Translations under genes and position numbers: made by a program
NCBI GenBank assembly: GCA_004843165.1
Contig: CP039459.1
Coordinates: forward strand, 499,501 to 563,500
DNA from: Acetobacteraceae bacterium
Lineage (GTDB): Bacteria; Pseudomonadota; Alphaproteobacteria; Acetobacterales; Acetobacteraceae
Length of the DNA: 64,000 nucleotides
Direction: 5' to 3'
The notes under the pieces: model-generated
Seen by the model: only the letters and a program-made list of their open reading frames with translations
Told to the model about the DNA's origin: nothing
The model's database searches: none
In this document: positions 37,033 to 45,975 of the stretch, in pieces
How the letters are laid out: the number at the start of each line of letters is the position of its first letter
Position numbering within the stretch: position 1 is the stretch's first letter

Positions 37033-37065
37033 AAAAGCCCCCAAGCATTGCTGTCAGGAGGCTTT
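37033..37065 (-). terminator. Terminator of the small membrane-anchor gene
   Basis: On the minus strand AAAGCCTCC pairs with GGGGGCTTT (one G-U) around a loop of about 15 nt and is followed by TTT. It lies about 20 bp past the stop of the gene ending at 37083. Confidence 0.7.
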
Positions 37066-37082
37066 CTACTTTTAGAAAAGGA

Positions 37083-37415
37083 TTAACCGCGACGGCGGAT
37101 AATACGTCCTAGAACAAAGCCGACCAGAGCTGCTAAAATAAGGCCGAGCAATGGACGTTGACGGGTGAAAAGCGCTGCTGGGCAACCGCATTTGTCATCA
37201 CCAATCGCACTTAGAAACTCATCACGAATTTCACGGGCTTTGTCTTGGCTGAAATCCCCAAGATCATCAAAACCATCCTGAAAACGTTCTGCAGCATCCT
37301 GCGCACGTTCACGGCCATAATGAATGCCTTGTGTAAATTTTTCGGAGGCTTTGTCTGCAGCATCATGAATTTTATCTGCAACTTCTTTGGCGTTTTTCTT
37401 GATATCATCAGTCAT
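37083..37415 (-). CDS. Small membrane-anchored helical protein (YqjD/ElaB-like)
   Basis: A 110-residue protein with a long charged amphipathic helix (KKNAKEVADKIHDAADKASE, then QDGFDDLGDFSQDKA) and a C-terminal membrane segment (PLLGLILAALVGFVLGRIIR) ending in Arg-Arg-Arg-Gly. The layout is like the ElaB/YqjD/DUF883 proteins, which anchor ribosomes or other partners to the inner membrane in stationary phase; homology is only suggested. The start is the ATG at 37415 (MTDDIKK); the longer frame from 37484 adds an unlikely hydrophobic stretch. Confidence 0.75.
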   Translation of the reverse strand: MTDDIKKNAKEVADKIHDAADKASEKFTQGIHYGRERAQDAAERFQDGFDDLGDFSQDKAREIRDEFLSAIGDDKCGCPAALFTRQRPLLGLILAALVGFVLGRIIRRRG

Positions 37416-37562
37416 ATTTTTGTCCTGTCTTACAAGGAATGAGGGGACCGGCAGGCCTCTTGGAAATAAAAACATTAGCCTCACCTTTCTTTAAATATGC
37501 GCATCCCGACATCATTCTTCAAGAGCTAAGGAATCGGTAGCATCAGATTTTTTAGAAGTAAC

Positions 37563-38570
37563 TTAATATATAAATGATTCAGCGATTTTTGTTGCCATCA
37601 ATGGCGGCACAGCATTCCCAATTTGTCGCGCCATAGAAACTAAAGAGCCAGAAAATTTATAATTTCTAGGAAAAGTTTGAAGACATGCAGCCTCGCGCGC
37701 ACTAATCGCTCTATTCTGTTCTGGATGCCCAAAACGCCCATTAGAGTAACTTACACATTTAGTGGTTAATGTAGGAGCCAATTTATCCCAGCTCATGCGG
37801 CCGTAAACATCACCATGACCATTATAATTTCTATGACATTCTAGACGCAAATGCTCAGGCCAGTCTCTTCTTCCCTGCCCTTCTTTTATCGAAGAAATTC
37901 GTTCTAAATTTAATGGATTTAATTTTGCTGCCTGATGAACAGGATCTTTCTTATCTACCTCACCTGCTTTTAAAGACGGTAAATTAGCAATACAATCTCT
38001 GACGGTAGCCTCTTTTCCAATAAAGTTTTTATTTAAAACATTTATTGAATTTACATTTTTTGAAGCGCGCAAAATTAATCTTTTCCGAGATTGAGGCACA
38101 CCAAACCAACTAGCAGAAACGACTTCTACCTCATACGAATAGCCCAACACCGTTAGCAAAGAACAAAATTTTTCTAAAGGACTAAATTGCTTTAAGCGTT
38201 GTATACCCGGCACATTTTCAACACAAATAAACTCTGGCTGCCAGTGCGCTACAAACCTTGCAAATTCATTTAATAACGTCCTCCGAGGATCATCTGAGCA
38301 TTCCTTATTTTTTTTCTGAGAAGAAAAAGGCTGGCAAGGCGCACATCCAGCAAATAATAAAGGCTCTTTGCGATCTTTTATTATATCCTGCAAACAACCA
38401 ACATCTAACGCCGTAATATCCCGTTCAATAAAATTAGCTTTAGGAAAATTTTTTCTGTAACTGTCTGCCGCATCCCTATCATTATCAATGCCAGCAAGAA
38501 TTTCTAGTCCGGCATCTTGGAAGCCTTGACTAGTCCCTCCACAACCAGAAAAGAAATCTACAACCCTCAT
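37563..38570 (-). CDS. DNA cytosine-5 methyltransferase
   Basis: A 335-residue C5 methyltransferase. Motif I DFFSGCGGTSQGF lies at residues 5-17, the catalytic Cys79 in CAPCQPFSSQKK (motif IV), motif VI VENVPGIQR, motif VIII QSRKRLILRAS, motif X RQIGNAVPPLMA. The target-recognition region between VIII and IX is short and cannot be assigned a specificity. The preceding gene on the same strand (the ATPase) ends 1 bp before this ATG, so the two are coupled. The region is clearly more AT-rich than the flanking genes and both genes are accessory, which suggests horizontal transfer. Confidence 0.93.
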   Translation of the reverse strand: MRVVDFFSGCGGTSQGFQDAGLEILAGIDNDRDAADSYRKNFPKANFIERDITALDVGCLQDIIKDRKEPLLFAGCAPCQPFSSQKKNKECSDDPRRTLLNEFARFVAHWQPEFICVENVPGIQRLKQFSPLEKFCSLLTVLGYSYEVEVVSASWFGVPQSRKRLILRASKNVNSINVLNKNFIGKEATVRDCIANLPSLKAGEVDKKDPVHQAAKLNPLNLERISSIKEGQGRRDWPEHLRLECHRNYNGHGDVYGRMSWDKLAPTLTTKCVSYSNGRFGHPEQNRAISAREAACLQTFPRNYKFSGSLVSMARQIGNAVPPLMATKIAESFIY

Positions 38571-38571
38571 A

Positions 38572-40395
38572 CTATACCGCCTCCAAAAACAACTTAACTC
38601 TTTCTGCTACAGCTTTTAAATCTTCACATCCCTTTTGTGCTATTTCTGCTATATTTCTTTTAAACCAAGCATTTCTATCAAAAGCATTAGGATCATCCTC
38701 GCCCTGTCCTAACTTTTGCTCAGTTCGTATTAAATTCCCTATTTTATTTTTGCATTCATCCGAACTATCCAGATCTATACCATCTGTTAGTTTCAATATA
38801 TCCAATAGCCATCCCTCTGGACAATAGAAAGACGGTAGATACTCTAAATGTTCATTAAGCCAAGGAACAATCTCTTTTCTTACCAGATCAAACTTTCTTT
38901 CATTTGCTCTATCTAACTCTTTTTGACTTTTCTTTTTAAACAATCCCTTTTTTAATAGCTTCTCACCAACCTCCTCTTCCCAATTTTTCAATGAAAGCTT
39001 ATCCGTCTGTATTTTAGAAAAACTTTTTGGCCTTTGATCACCATCCAAATATAAAAGCGCGTCTGTTTGGTATTTAGAAAATTCAGGAATACGTGAAAGA
39101 ATAACATCTTCTCCTCCAAGAAACTTTATCTCAATACGTTTTAACAAATCTGGATAATGCTGACGTAAAGAAGCTCTAATAATTTCTTCTGCTAAGGTAT
39201 CTTCACAAAAAATTTGTTTTTTATTAACAATGCCACCAATTTTGGAAAAAGCGTGATCCCTATGAGTCGATTGGTATTTAACTTCCGACGAACCCATCGT
39301 TTTATCTCGTTCAATAAGTTTAATCGCCTCTGGCGGCAAGCAATATAATAATTCTCTATCATGCGTTGAAAAAACAATTTGATGTTTTTTTTTCAAAGCT
39401 ATTTTGAGAAGAAATTCAAGCACTTTTTTGCGAGCTTCTGGATGAAGGAAGCTTCCCAGCTCATCAAGTAAAATAAGTGTCTTTGGCTTTGCACTCATAA
39501 CTCTATGAACTAATAACACTGTTGAAATTTCACCCGCCCCAGCATTTGCATCCGAATATTTTGCTAAACTCCCACTCTGTCTATAAATAAGACTATACCC
39601 TTCTTGCCACCCATATAAATTATGATGCAACAAGTGAACTTCTGAATATTGCTTATCCAAAATGAGATTTAATTCATCCACGGTATCACGAGATAAAAGT
39701 AAATTTTCTTCATCTAAAATACGATCATTTTTCCCATTTGTTCTCGGGATATAAGACTTCAAACTCTTTTCAAAAATTCTTTTGATAACCTTTGCATTTT
39801 TTCTAATTAATTTTCTACGCTCCAGCAAAATACTTCTCTTCATTGGATGTCTATTTAAGTACAAAGAGAAAGCACTCCTATTTTCAGCGCAATTTATAAA
39901 AAGAACTTCTTTTTCAATACCATTCCACCTATCTTTAGAACGATATTCTAATTCTTTCTCTGTTAAATCATCCAAATCTTTCAATAAAGTCATTTGAAAC
40001 TTCTTAAGCGGGCGCGCTGGCTCCCAATAATCTGGATCACCTTTTCTATGAATGCGCTGCTTAAGTGCTTCTACTCTTCTTCCAGAAGGTAAAGTAAAGC
40101 CCGTTATTATTGATGCATCGGAATTACTTTGTATTCCATCTAATACCGTCTCAAACCAATAGTTTCCAGGAGATAAACCACTAGGAGCTCCTGCCAATGC
40201 CTGTAAGATAGAAGTTTTTGAAGCACCATTCGCTCCAACTAATGCCGTCACTGGAAAATCAAAATCAATCTGAGTTTCTTTTGCTATTCCTTTGAATGGA
40301 GTTGGAAAACGTAAATAATTTATATAGGGTTGAAATACAGAAATATTTCTTTTAGCTTTTTTTAATTTTTCAACTAATTCTTTCATTCTAAGCAT
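38572..40395 (-). CDS. AAA/ABC-type ATPase with OLD-like TOPRIM region
   Basis: A 607-residue ATPase/nuclease-like protein. The N-terminal P-loop reads VGANGASKTS (residues 53-62): Ser59 replaces the usual Gly before Lys60. Downstream are a signature-like AGAGEISTVLL, Walker B KTLILLDELGSFLHPEA and the switch His in IVFSTHDRE. The C-terminal part has features of OLD-family TOPRIM domains: QIFCEDTLAEEIIRASL (acidic Glu), then LLYLDGDQRP (DxD). OLD-like proteins such as GajA nick DNA as phage defence. Here the partner is a cytosine methyltransferase, encoded 1 bp downstream. The family name is not certain; a DUF2813- or DUF3696-like ATPase is possible. Confidence 0.75.
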   Translation of the reverse strand: MLRMKELVEKLKKAKRNISVFQPYINYLRFPTPFKGIAKETQIDFDFPVTALVGANGASKTSILQALAGAPSGLSPGNYWFETVLDGIQSNSDASIITGFTLPSGRRVEALKQRIHRKGDPDYWEPARPLKKFQMTLLKDLDDLTEKELEYRSKDRWNGIEKEVLFINCAENRSAFSLYLNRHPMKRSILLERRKLIRKNAKVIKRIFEKSLKSYIPRTNGKNDRILDEENLLLSRDTVDELNLILDKQYSEVHLLHHNLYGWQEGYSLIYRQSGSLAKYSDANAGAGEISTVLLVHRVMSAKPKTLILLDELGSFLHPEARKKVLEFLLKIALKKKHQIVFSTHDRELLYCLPPEAIKLIERDKTMGSSEVKYQSTHRDHAFSKIGGIVNKKQIFCEDTLAEEIIRASLRQHYPDLLKRIEIKFLGGEDVILSRIPEFSKYQTDALLYLDGDQRPKSFSKIQTDKLSLKNWEEEVGEKLLKKGLFKKKSQKELDRANERKFDLVRKEIVPWLNEHLEYLPSFYCPEGWLLDILKLTDGIDLDSSDECKNKIGNLIRTEQKLGQGEDDPNAFDRNAWFKRNIAEIAQKGCEDLKAVAERVKLFLEAV

Positions 40396-40561
40396 TCTCC
40401 TATTCTGTCAAATCTTTCCTTACCATTAAGATAAGTTTAAGTTTTTTCAAAACAAAAACCCCCTAAAGAAAGACATCCAGCCTGCCGGAAAATAATGATG
40501 AAACCATTGTCATTTCTTATGAACTGGAAATTCACAGCATGAGACAATTCCTAATAATCGG

Positions 40562-40675
40562 ATGGCCATGCGTAATGCTCTAAAAGCAGCCCAGGAACGA
40601 GGAGAGCTTTCCCCTCCTTCTCCCTGGCAATTTAGCCAAGGTTTTATTGACCCAACCCTTAACGGATTTAAATGA
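40562..40675 (+). CDS. 37-residue small protein coupled to a membrane protein
   Basis: The frame from the ATG at 40562 (a second ATG lies two codons later) encodes RNALKAAQERGELSPPSPWQ and FSQGFIDPTLNGFK. The composition is that of real protein, with Pro, Trp and Phe at apparently ordered positions. Its stop overlaps the start of the next gene (ATGA at 40672-40675), a classic coupling arrangement. I recognise no family. It is short enough to be overlooked, and no ribosome binding site is obvious. Confidence 0.45.
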   Translation: MAMRNALKAAQERGELSPPSPWQFSQGFIDPTLNGFK

Positions 40676-41055
40676 AAGAATTAACAGAACAAAAAGAGAA
40701 AAAAGGGGTTGCTCGACATCCCTTTCTGTTTCTCTTGAGAGGGATGATTTTTCTCCTTTTATTTGATGTCTCTTTTTTTGAAGTGTTCGACCCGCTTCTG
40801 ATTTGTGCCATTTTCATTCAGATTTTTTCTAAAAAAGAAGGTTTCATCTTAAATTTTATCAAAGCCTATTCAAAAGCACTCTGGTATCCTGAGCGCCTTC
40901 CTAAAATTTTCTCTCAGAAAATCTGTTATTTTTTCCTGAAGGGGTCTCCAAATCTTGGAAAAAGCTTTCGCAAGGTTATTTTCATTCTGCTTCTCCCCTC
41001 CTTCATCGCCATTATCCTGCTCATTGTTTTTGTACTGATTTTTTCTTATACCTAA
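40672..41055 (+). CDS. Small membrane protein of unknown function
   Basis: The 127-residue product has hydrophobic segments at about residues 15-50 (FLFLLRGMIFLLLFDVSFFE and VFDPLLICAIFIQIF) and at the C-terminus (VIFILLLPSFIAIILLIVFV), with a basic central part. This indicates an inner-membrane protein with two or three spans. It overlaps the 37-residue gene by four bases and is followed by the terminator that also ends the ribosomal operon from the other side. No family recognised. Confidence 0.6.
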   Translation: MKELTEQKEKKGVARHPFLFLLRGMIFLLLFDVSFFEVFDPLLICAIFIQIFSKKEGFILNFIKAYSKALWYPERLPKIFSQKICYFFLKGSPNLGKSFRKVIFILLLPSFIAIILLIVFVLIFSYT

Positions 41056-41057
41056 AC

Positions 41058-41092
41058 AAAAACCCCCTGCTCTTTTCAGAACAGAGGGTTTT
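41058..41092 (-). terminator. Terminator of the alpha operon (rplQ end), probably bidirectional
   Basis: On the minus strand AAAACCCTCTG pairs with CAGGGGGTTTT (one U-G) around a 12-nt loop; the right arm supplies the T tract. It lies between the convergent rplQ and small membrane protein genes. Confidence 0.8.
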
Positions 41093-41114
41093 CTTCGAAG
41101 TGACCTAAGAAAAA

Positions 41115-41534
41115 TTAGGCAGCTTCTTGTGTTGCTTCCTCAGCGACAGCACCGCTGTCTTTACCTTTGGCATCAACATCACGGTCAACCAATTCAAAGA
41201 TTGCCATGTCAGCATTGTCACCGTAACGCATACCTGCTTTAAGAACGCGAGTGTAACCACCATTGCGGTCTTTATAGCGTGGGCCAAGTGTATCAAACAA
41301 TTTACGGACGATTGTTTCATCCTGCAACTGTGCAGCCGCCTGACGACGTGCATGAAGATCACCACGTTTACCGAGTGTGATAAGCTTATCAACAACAGCA
41401 CGCAATTCTTTTGCTTTCGGCAAAGTTGTTGTGATTTGTTCGTGTTTTAAAACCGCAACAGCCATGTTCTTGAACATTGCTTTACGATGAGATGAAGTGA
41501 CGTTTAATTTCCGTCCGCCTAACCGATGACGCAT
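41115..41534 (-). CDS. rplQ: 50S ribosomal protein bL17
   Basis: L17 lies near the exit tunnel of the large subunit. The start [20 protein letters not shown], the block [18 protein letters not shown]-like sequence (here [20 protein letters not shown]), and [20 protein letters not shown] are diagnostic. Length 139, with a short Ala/Glu-rich tail after residue 120. It is the last gene of the alpha operon, about 67 bp after rpoA. Confidence 0.97.
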   Translation of the reverse strand: MRHRLGGRKLNVTSSHRKAMFKNMAVAVLKHEQITTTLPKAKELRAVVDKLITLGKRGDLHARRQAAAQLQDETIVRKLFDTLGPRYKDRNGGYTRVLKAGMRYGDNADMAIFELVDRDVDAKGKDSGAVAEEATQEAA

Positions 41535-41601
41535 TTTTTATAATCCGACTTTCAATTTCACCGCCTTGTCCAATATTAAATCAGAAAAAGCGGCGTATAA
41601 A

Positions 41602-42618
41602 TTATTTTCCATCAACCTTCTGAAGCAACTCTTCGATGCTTTCAGGTGGCCATTCAGGGATATCCATCCCCAGCGATAATCCCATAGAACTCAGAACTTC
41701 TTTGATTTCATTCAAAGATTTCCGGCCAAAGTTGGGTGTCCGAAGCATTTCATGCTCTGACTTTTGAACCAAATCGCCAATATAGACGATATTGTCATTC
41801 TTAAGACAGTTTGCACTTCGCACAGATAGTTCAAGCTCATCCACTTTCCGTAAAAGATTACGGTTGAAGGATAGAGGTTCTTCCTCTTCTTCCTTCTCAA
41901 TGGGACGAGGCTCTTCAAAATTAATGAAGAGATTTAGCTGATCCTGCAAAATACGGGCAGAAAGTGCCACAGCATCCTCTGGTGTCAAAACCCCATTAGT
42001 TTCAACACTTAGGATAAGCTTATCATAATCAGTCACCTGACCGACACGGGTCTGCTCGACCTTATAAGCCACACGACGAACCGGAGAATAAATCGCATCA
42101 ACAGGAATAAGTCCGATTGGCGCACCTTCTGGACGGTTGGCACTGGCTGGAACATAACCGCGACCTGTATTAATCGTGAATTCCATTTCAACCTCTGCGC
42201 CGTCATCAAGACTGCAGATAACCAAATCGGGATTCATAATTTCAACATCATGTGTCGCTATAATCTGAGAAGCTTTAACTTCCCCAGGACCTTTTGCACG
42301 TAGGGTAAGCTTTTTAGGGCCTTCCTCATGCATTTTAATTGCAAGCTGTTTGATATTAAGAACAATGTCCGTCACATCTTCACGCACACCGGGAACGGAG
42401 GCAAATTCATGAAGAACGCCCTCGATCTTAATGGCAGTGACAGCAGCACCTTGCAAAGAGGATAATAAAATCCGACGAAGAGCATTCCCTAAAGTAAGCC
42501 CAAAACCACGTTCTAGCGGCTCTGCGGTCAGAACAGCAGAAAGGGCAGGAAGCTTACCCTGCTCAACAGTAAGTCTTTCAGGCTGAATAAGGGATTGCCA
42601 GTTTTTCTGAAGAACCAA
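41602..42618 (-). CDS. rpoA: RNA polymerase alpha subunit
   Basis: The N-terminal domain dimerises and holds beta and beta-prime ([40 protein letters not shown]). The C-terminal domain, which contacts UP elements and activators, contains [40 protein letters not shown] and [20 protein letters not shown]. Length 338, normal. It lies between rpsK and rplQ, as in all alpha operons, with rpsD absent from this location. Confidence 0.98.
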   Translation of the reverse strand: MVLQKNWQSLIQPERLTVEQGKLPALSAVLTAEPLERGFGLTLGNALRRILLSSLQGAAVTAIKIEGVLHEFASVPGVREDVTDIVLNIKQLAIKMHEEGPKKLTLRAKGPGEVKASQIIATHDVEIMNPDLVICSLDDGAEVEMEFTINTGRGYVPASANRPEGAPIGLIPVDAIYSPVRRVAYKVEQTRVGQVTDYDKLILSVETNGVLTPEDAVALSARILQDQLNLFINFEEPRPIEKEEEEEPLSFNRNLLRKVDELELSVRSANCLKNDNIVYIGDLVQKSEHEMLRTPNFGRKSLNEIKEVLSSMGLSLGMDIPEWPPESIEELLQKVDGK

Positions 42619-42697
42619 GACACAGGCCTTTCAAACTATGCCCCAAAATTGGGGCGAGAAAACAATGCCAGCATTCCTGCTTTCGTTTAAGAAATGA

Positions 42698-42720
42698 TAA
42701 GGAGATCCAAGATCTCCTTA
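42698..42720. repeat. Perfect 10-bp inverted repeat between rpsK and rpoA
   Basis: TAAGGAGATC and GATCTCCTTA form a 10-bp hairpin with a 3-nt loop. There is no T tract on the minus strand, so it is unlikely to be a simple terminator. It may be an RNA processing or regulatory hairpin, as its stem contains a Shine-Dalgarno-like AAGGAG. Confidence 0.6.
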
Positions 42721-42759
42721 TTCCTTCTTTCACCAAAAGCAGGGAAAGGCCAAAGTAAA

Positions 42760-43152
42760 TTAAACGCGACGGCGTTTACGTGGACGGCAACCATTATGTG
42801 GCACAGGTGTCAGATCACGAATCATTGTGATAACAAATCCAACAGACTGCAACGCACGAAGCGCACTTTCACGGCCTGAGCCGGGTCCGCAAACCTCAAC
42901 CTCTAGGGTTTCCATGCCATGCTCACGCGCTTTTTTGCCAGCATCTTCTGCGGCCAACTGAGCAGCGTAAGGTGTGGATTTACGGGAACCCTTAAAACCC
43001 TGCTGACCAGAAGAAGACCATGAAATAGCATTCCCCTGCGCATCGCTGATGGTGATCATTGTATTGTTAAATGTCGACAATACGTGAGCAACACCAGAAG
43101 TAATATTTTTTCGCTCTCTGCGACGAACTCGCGTAGATGCTGGCTTAGCCAT
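42760..43152 (-). CDS. rpsK: 30S ribosomal protein uS11
   Basis: S11 forms part of the 30S platform near the E site. The blocks [60 protein letters not shown] and [20 protein letters not shown] are all conserved. Length 130. It lies between rpsM (65 bp upstream) and rpoA. Confidence 0.98.
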   Translation of the reverse strand: MAKPASTRVRRRERKNITSGVAHVLSTFNNTMITISDAQGNAISWSSSGQQGFKGSRKSTPYAAQLAAEDAGKKAREHGMETLEVEVCGPGSGRESALRALQSVGFVITMIRDLTPVPHNGCRPRKRRRV

Positions 43153-43216
43153 ATATTAAATCCGTATATCCTGAATTAAGACTCATAAAAGAGTCAGAAA
43201 AAAACATATATCCCTA

Positions 43217-43594
43217 TTAACGGGTTACTTTCTTTTTACCTGCAATCGCAACGGCTTTACCTTTGCGGGTACGGGCATTTGTATGTGTACGCTGTCCACG
43301 AACTGGGAGACGACGGCGATGACGCAATCCTCTGTAAGAACCCAAATCCATGAGACGCTTAATGCTCATCGCAGTTTCACGACGCAAGTCACCTTCCACA
43401 CGGACGGACTCATCGATTTCACTACGAATCGCAGCGACTTCATCGTCACTTAATTCGTTAACTCGTTTCTGAGCAGGAATCTCCAATTTCTTGCAGATTG
43501 CATCAGCTGTTGTTGCTCCAACACCATAAATGTAGCGAAGAGCAATGCTCACCCGCTTATTTGTTGGAATATTTACGCCAGCAATACGCGCCAC
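43217..43594 (-). CDS. rpsM: 30S ribosomal protein uS13
   Basis: S13 sits in the 30S head and contacts the P-site tRNA and the large subunit. Conserved features are [26 protein letters not shown], and the basic C-terminal tail [20 protein letters not shown] followed by [14 protein letters not shown]. Length 125. A possible promoter lies about 90 bp upstream, so the rpsM-rpsK-rpoA-rplQ group may be transcribed separately from adk. Confidence 0.98.
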   Translation of the reverse strand: MARIAGVNIPTNKRVSIALRYIYGVGATTADAICKKLEIPAQKRVNELSDDEVAAIRSEIDESVRVEGDLRRETAMSIKRLMDLGSYRGLRHRRRLPVRGQRTHTNARTRKGKAVAIAGKKKVTR

Positions 43595-43897
43595 GCTGTA
43601 TCTCCCTTAATTTTAAGGCGGTATTATTTACGCCAAAATTTAAAATCACCATCAAACTCTTAAAACATTAAACGCAGAATATTATACAACTACGCCATTA
43701 GAATAAAAAAGGGTCAAAGCCCGAATATATTCCTCTGCCTAAAAAGTCAATCTCTCTTTTTATATGCACCGTAACACAAAAGACACATATTTTTATCTTT
43801 AACATCCGAAAATGCAAAGATGAATTCGTTTATTCCCCCACACTCTTATGAAGAATGAAGAAACATTTCCCCCAAGATTCTTACCTAAGAAATTTTC
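43595..43897. other. Intergenic region between adk and rpsM
   Basis: About 300 bp with no gene. It is AT-rich. A consensus-like TATAAT (minus strand) is at 43681-43686. A TTGACC lies 25 bp upstream of it, too far for a standard spacing. No riboswitch or tRNA is visible. Confidence 0.6.
43681..43709 (-). promoter_or_regulatory. Possible promoter of the rpsM-rpsK-rpoA-rplQ operon
   Basis: On the minus strand TATAAT at 43681-43686 is preceded by T-rich sequence with a weak -35 (TTTTTA) at 17 bp. Transcription would start about 80 nt before the rpsM ATG. Only the -10 is convincing. Confidence 0.4.
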
Positions 43898-44473
43898 TTA
43901 TGCAAAAACCTCCCCTATTTTCTGCCGAACTTCTTCCATCGAAGCAGTGCCGTCAATTTCTGTTAGAAGTTGACGATTTTCATAATAAGGCAGAAGCGGC
44001 GCTGTCTGTTCTTCATAAGTGCGGAGGCGATCTCTTACAATCTCTTCCCCATCATCGGCCCGTTTAGAACCGTCTGCTGCCTTGCGTTCCGCCACACGTT
44101 TCATAATAACGTCTGCAGGAACATCCAGAAAAATCACAAATCCAATTTTTTTATCTAGATCAGACAAAAGATGATCTAAATCTTTTGCTTGATCCACTGT
44201 GCGCGGGAAACCATCCAAGATGAATCCTTTTGCACAATCATCCGAAGATAGACGTTTTTTAACCAAGCGCAAAACTAATTCGTTAGAAACAAGCTTACCA
44301 TTATCCACCAAGGCCTTAACCTCTAAACCAAGTGGAGTCGCAGAAGCGATTTCTTTGCGAAGAATATCTCCCGTTGAGATCGTTGGAATCTCTAGGGCTT
44401 CAGCCAGCATGGCGGCTTGTGTTCCCTTTCCTGCCCCAGGGGCACCTAGGAAGATAATATTCTTACTGGTCAA
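43898..44473 (-). CDS. adk: Adenylate kinase
   Basis: Converts ATP and AMP to two ADP. The P-loop is in IIFLGAPGAGKGTQAAML; further hallmarks are PTISTGDILR, GFILDGFPRTVDQAK and DDGEEIVRDRLRTYEEQTAP. The LID is the short type without zinc cysteines; length 191. The start codon is TTG at 44473, supported by GAGG 8 nt upstream. It follows secY by 19 bp, the arrangement common in many bacteria. Confidence 0.96.
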   Translation of the reverse strand: MTSKNIIFLGAPGAGKGTQAAMLAEALEIPTISTGDILRKEIASATPLGLEVKALVDNGKLVSNELVLRLVKKRLSSDDCAKGFILDGFPRTVDQAKDLDHLLSDLDKKIGFVIFLDVPADVIMKRVAERKAADGSKRADDGEEIVRDRLRTYEEQTAPLLPYYENRQLLTEIDGTASMEEVRQKIGEVFA

Positions 44474-44492
44474 TGTCTAATCCTCTCTAAAC

Positions 44493-45860
44493 TTAACGCT
44501 GCTTATGTGCCGAACGACGGCCAGCACGTCCACTCTGCTTTTTGATCAAGCCACGATATTGATGGCCGACTAAATGAGATTGAACCTGCGTGACGGTATC
44601 AATCGTAACCGTTACGATAATAATCAAACTCGTGCCACCGAAATAAAAGGGCACACTATATTTCGTAATCAAGAATTGCGGCAACAGACAAACAGCCACC
44701 AAATAAGCTGCACCGATTGTCGTCAAACGGGAAAGCGTACTGTCAAAATAGGCAGCTGTTTTTGCACCGGGACGAATACCAGGAATGAATCCCCCCTGCT
44801 TTCTTAAATTATCTGCTGTCTCTTCTGGATTGAATGTAACCGCTGCATAAAAATAAGCAAAGAAAATAATAAGCGCAGCATATGTCAGCATGTACAGAGG
44901 ACGGCCCTGTGACAGATGGTGCGAAATCATAACCAGCCAAGCCGGAGAAGTGTTAGGATCCACCATCCCTGCCAAACTTAAAGGCAAAAGCAAAATCGAA
45001 GAGGCAAAAATAGGCGGAATAACCCCTGCTGTATTAACCTTAATTGGCAAATGTGAGCTATCACCACCATAAATCCGGCGTCCAACCTGACGTTTAGGAT
45101 ATTGAATAATCACACGGAACTGTGCCAATTCCATAAAAACAATAAAAAGAATAACGGCTAAGGCAAGAACAAGAAAAGCAGCAATAAAAAAGCCTGAAAG
45201 AACGCCTGTCCGGCCAAGCTCAAGAAGACTTGCTGTTGCAGAAGGTAACCCTGCAACGATACCCGCAAAAATAATCAGGGAAATCCCATTACCGACCCCA
45301 CGGGAAGTAATCTGCTCTCCAATCCACATTAAAAACATTGAACCACCGACAAGCGTCAGTACACAGGTGGAAATAAAGAAAAGACCCGGATGAATAACGG
45401 CACTAAGGCCTGTTGGGCTATGAATAGCCTGCAACCCTACCGCGATTCCGTAAGCTTGGAACATCGCAATAAAAAGGGTTAAATATCGCGTATATTGATT
45501 GATTTTTTGACGTCCGCTCTCTCCGTCCTTCTTCAAGGCTTCCAAAGAAGGAATCGTCGTAGAAAGCAACTGGACGATAATAGAGGCACTAATATAGGGC
45601 ATGATATTCAGGGCGAAGACGGTCATACGTCCTAACGCACCACCGGAAAACATATCAAAGACACCTAAAATGCCGCCTTTTTGCTGGCTTAGAATTTGAC
45701 CCATAATCATCGGATCAATCCCAGGGACAGGAATATACGTGCCAAGACGGTAAATAATTAACGCCCCTAGCGTAAACCAGATACGTTTCTTCAGCTCAGA
45801 AGCTTTGGAAAAAGATTCCATGCTGAGATTGGAAGCGAAATGCTCAGCGGCTGAGACCAT
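44493..45860 (-). CDS. secY: Protein translocase subunit SecY
   Basis: SecY is the channel of the Sec translocon. The sequence has the ten-helix pattern with MPYISASIIVQLLSTTIPSL (plug region), NQYTRYLTLFIAMFQAYGIA, RGVGNGISLIIFAGIVAGLP, and the C-terminal FNPEETADNLRKQGGFIPGI. Length about 455. I place the start at the second ATG (45860, MVSAAEH): AAGG lies about 10 bases before it, while the ATG at 45878 has no such site. It is the last but one gene of the spc operon, followed by adk. Confidence 0.96.
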   Translation of the reverse strand: MVSAAEHFASNLSMESFSKASELKKRIWFTLGALIIYRLGTYIPVPGIDPMIMGQILSQQKGGILGVFDMFSGGALGRMTVFALNIMPYISASIIVQLLSTTIPSLEALKKDGESGRQKINQYTRYLTLFIAMFQAYGIAVGLQAIHSPTGLSAVIHPGLFFISTCVLTLVGGSMFLMWIGEQITSRGVGNGISLIIFAGIVAGLPSATASLLELGRTGVLSGFFIAAFLVLALAVILFIVFMELAQFRVIIQYPKRQVGRRIYGGDSSHLPIKVNTAGVIPPIFASSILLLPLSLAGMVDPNTSPAWLVMISHHLSQGRPLYMLTYAALIIFFAYFYAAVTFNPEETADNLRKQGGFIPGIRPGAKTAAYFDSTLSRLTTIGAAYLVAVCLLPQFLITKYSVPFYFGGTSLIIIVTVTIDTVTQVQSHLVGHQYRGLIKKQSGRAGRRSAHKQR

Positions 45861-45975
45861 ATCTTTTCTACCTTTCATAAAAGAGAGCGCTTGCAGAGAC
45901 TGCCTGCAAAACGCTCCCTTAATGCATCATAAAGACTGATATGTACAAGACATATTCAGCATAGCTTAAAATAAA

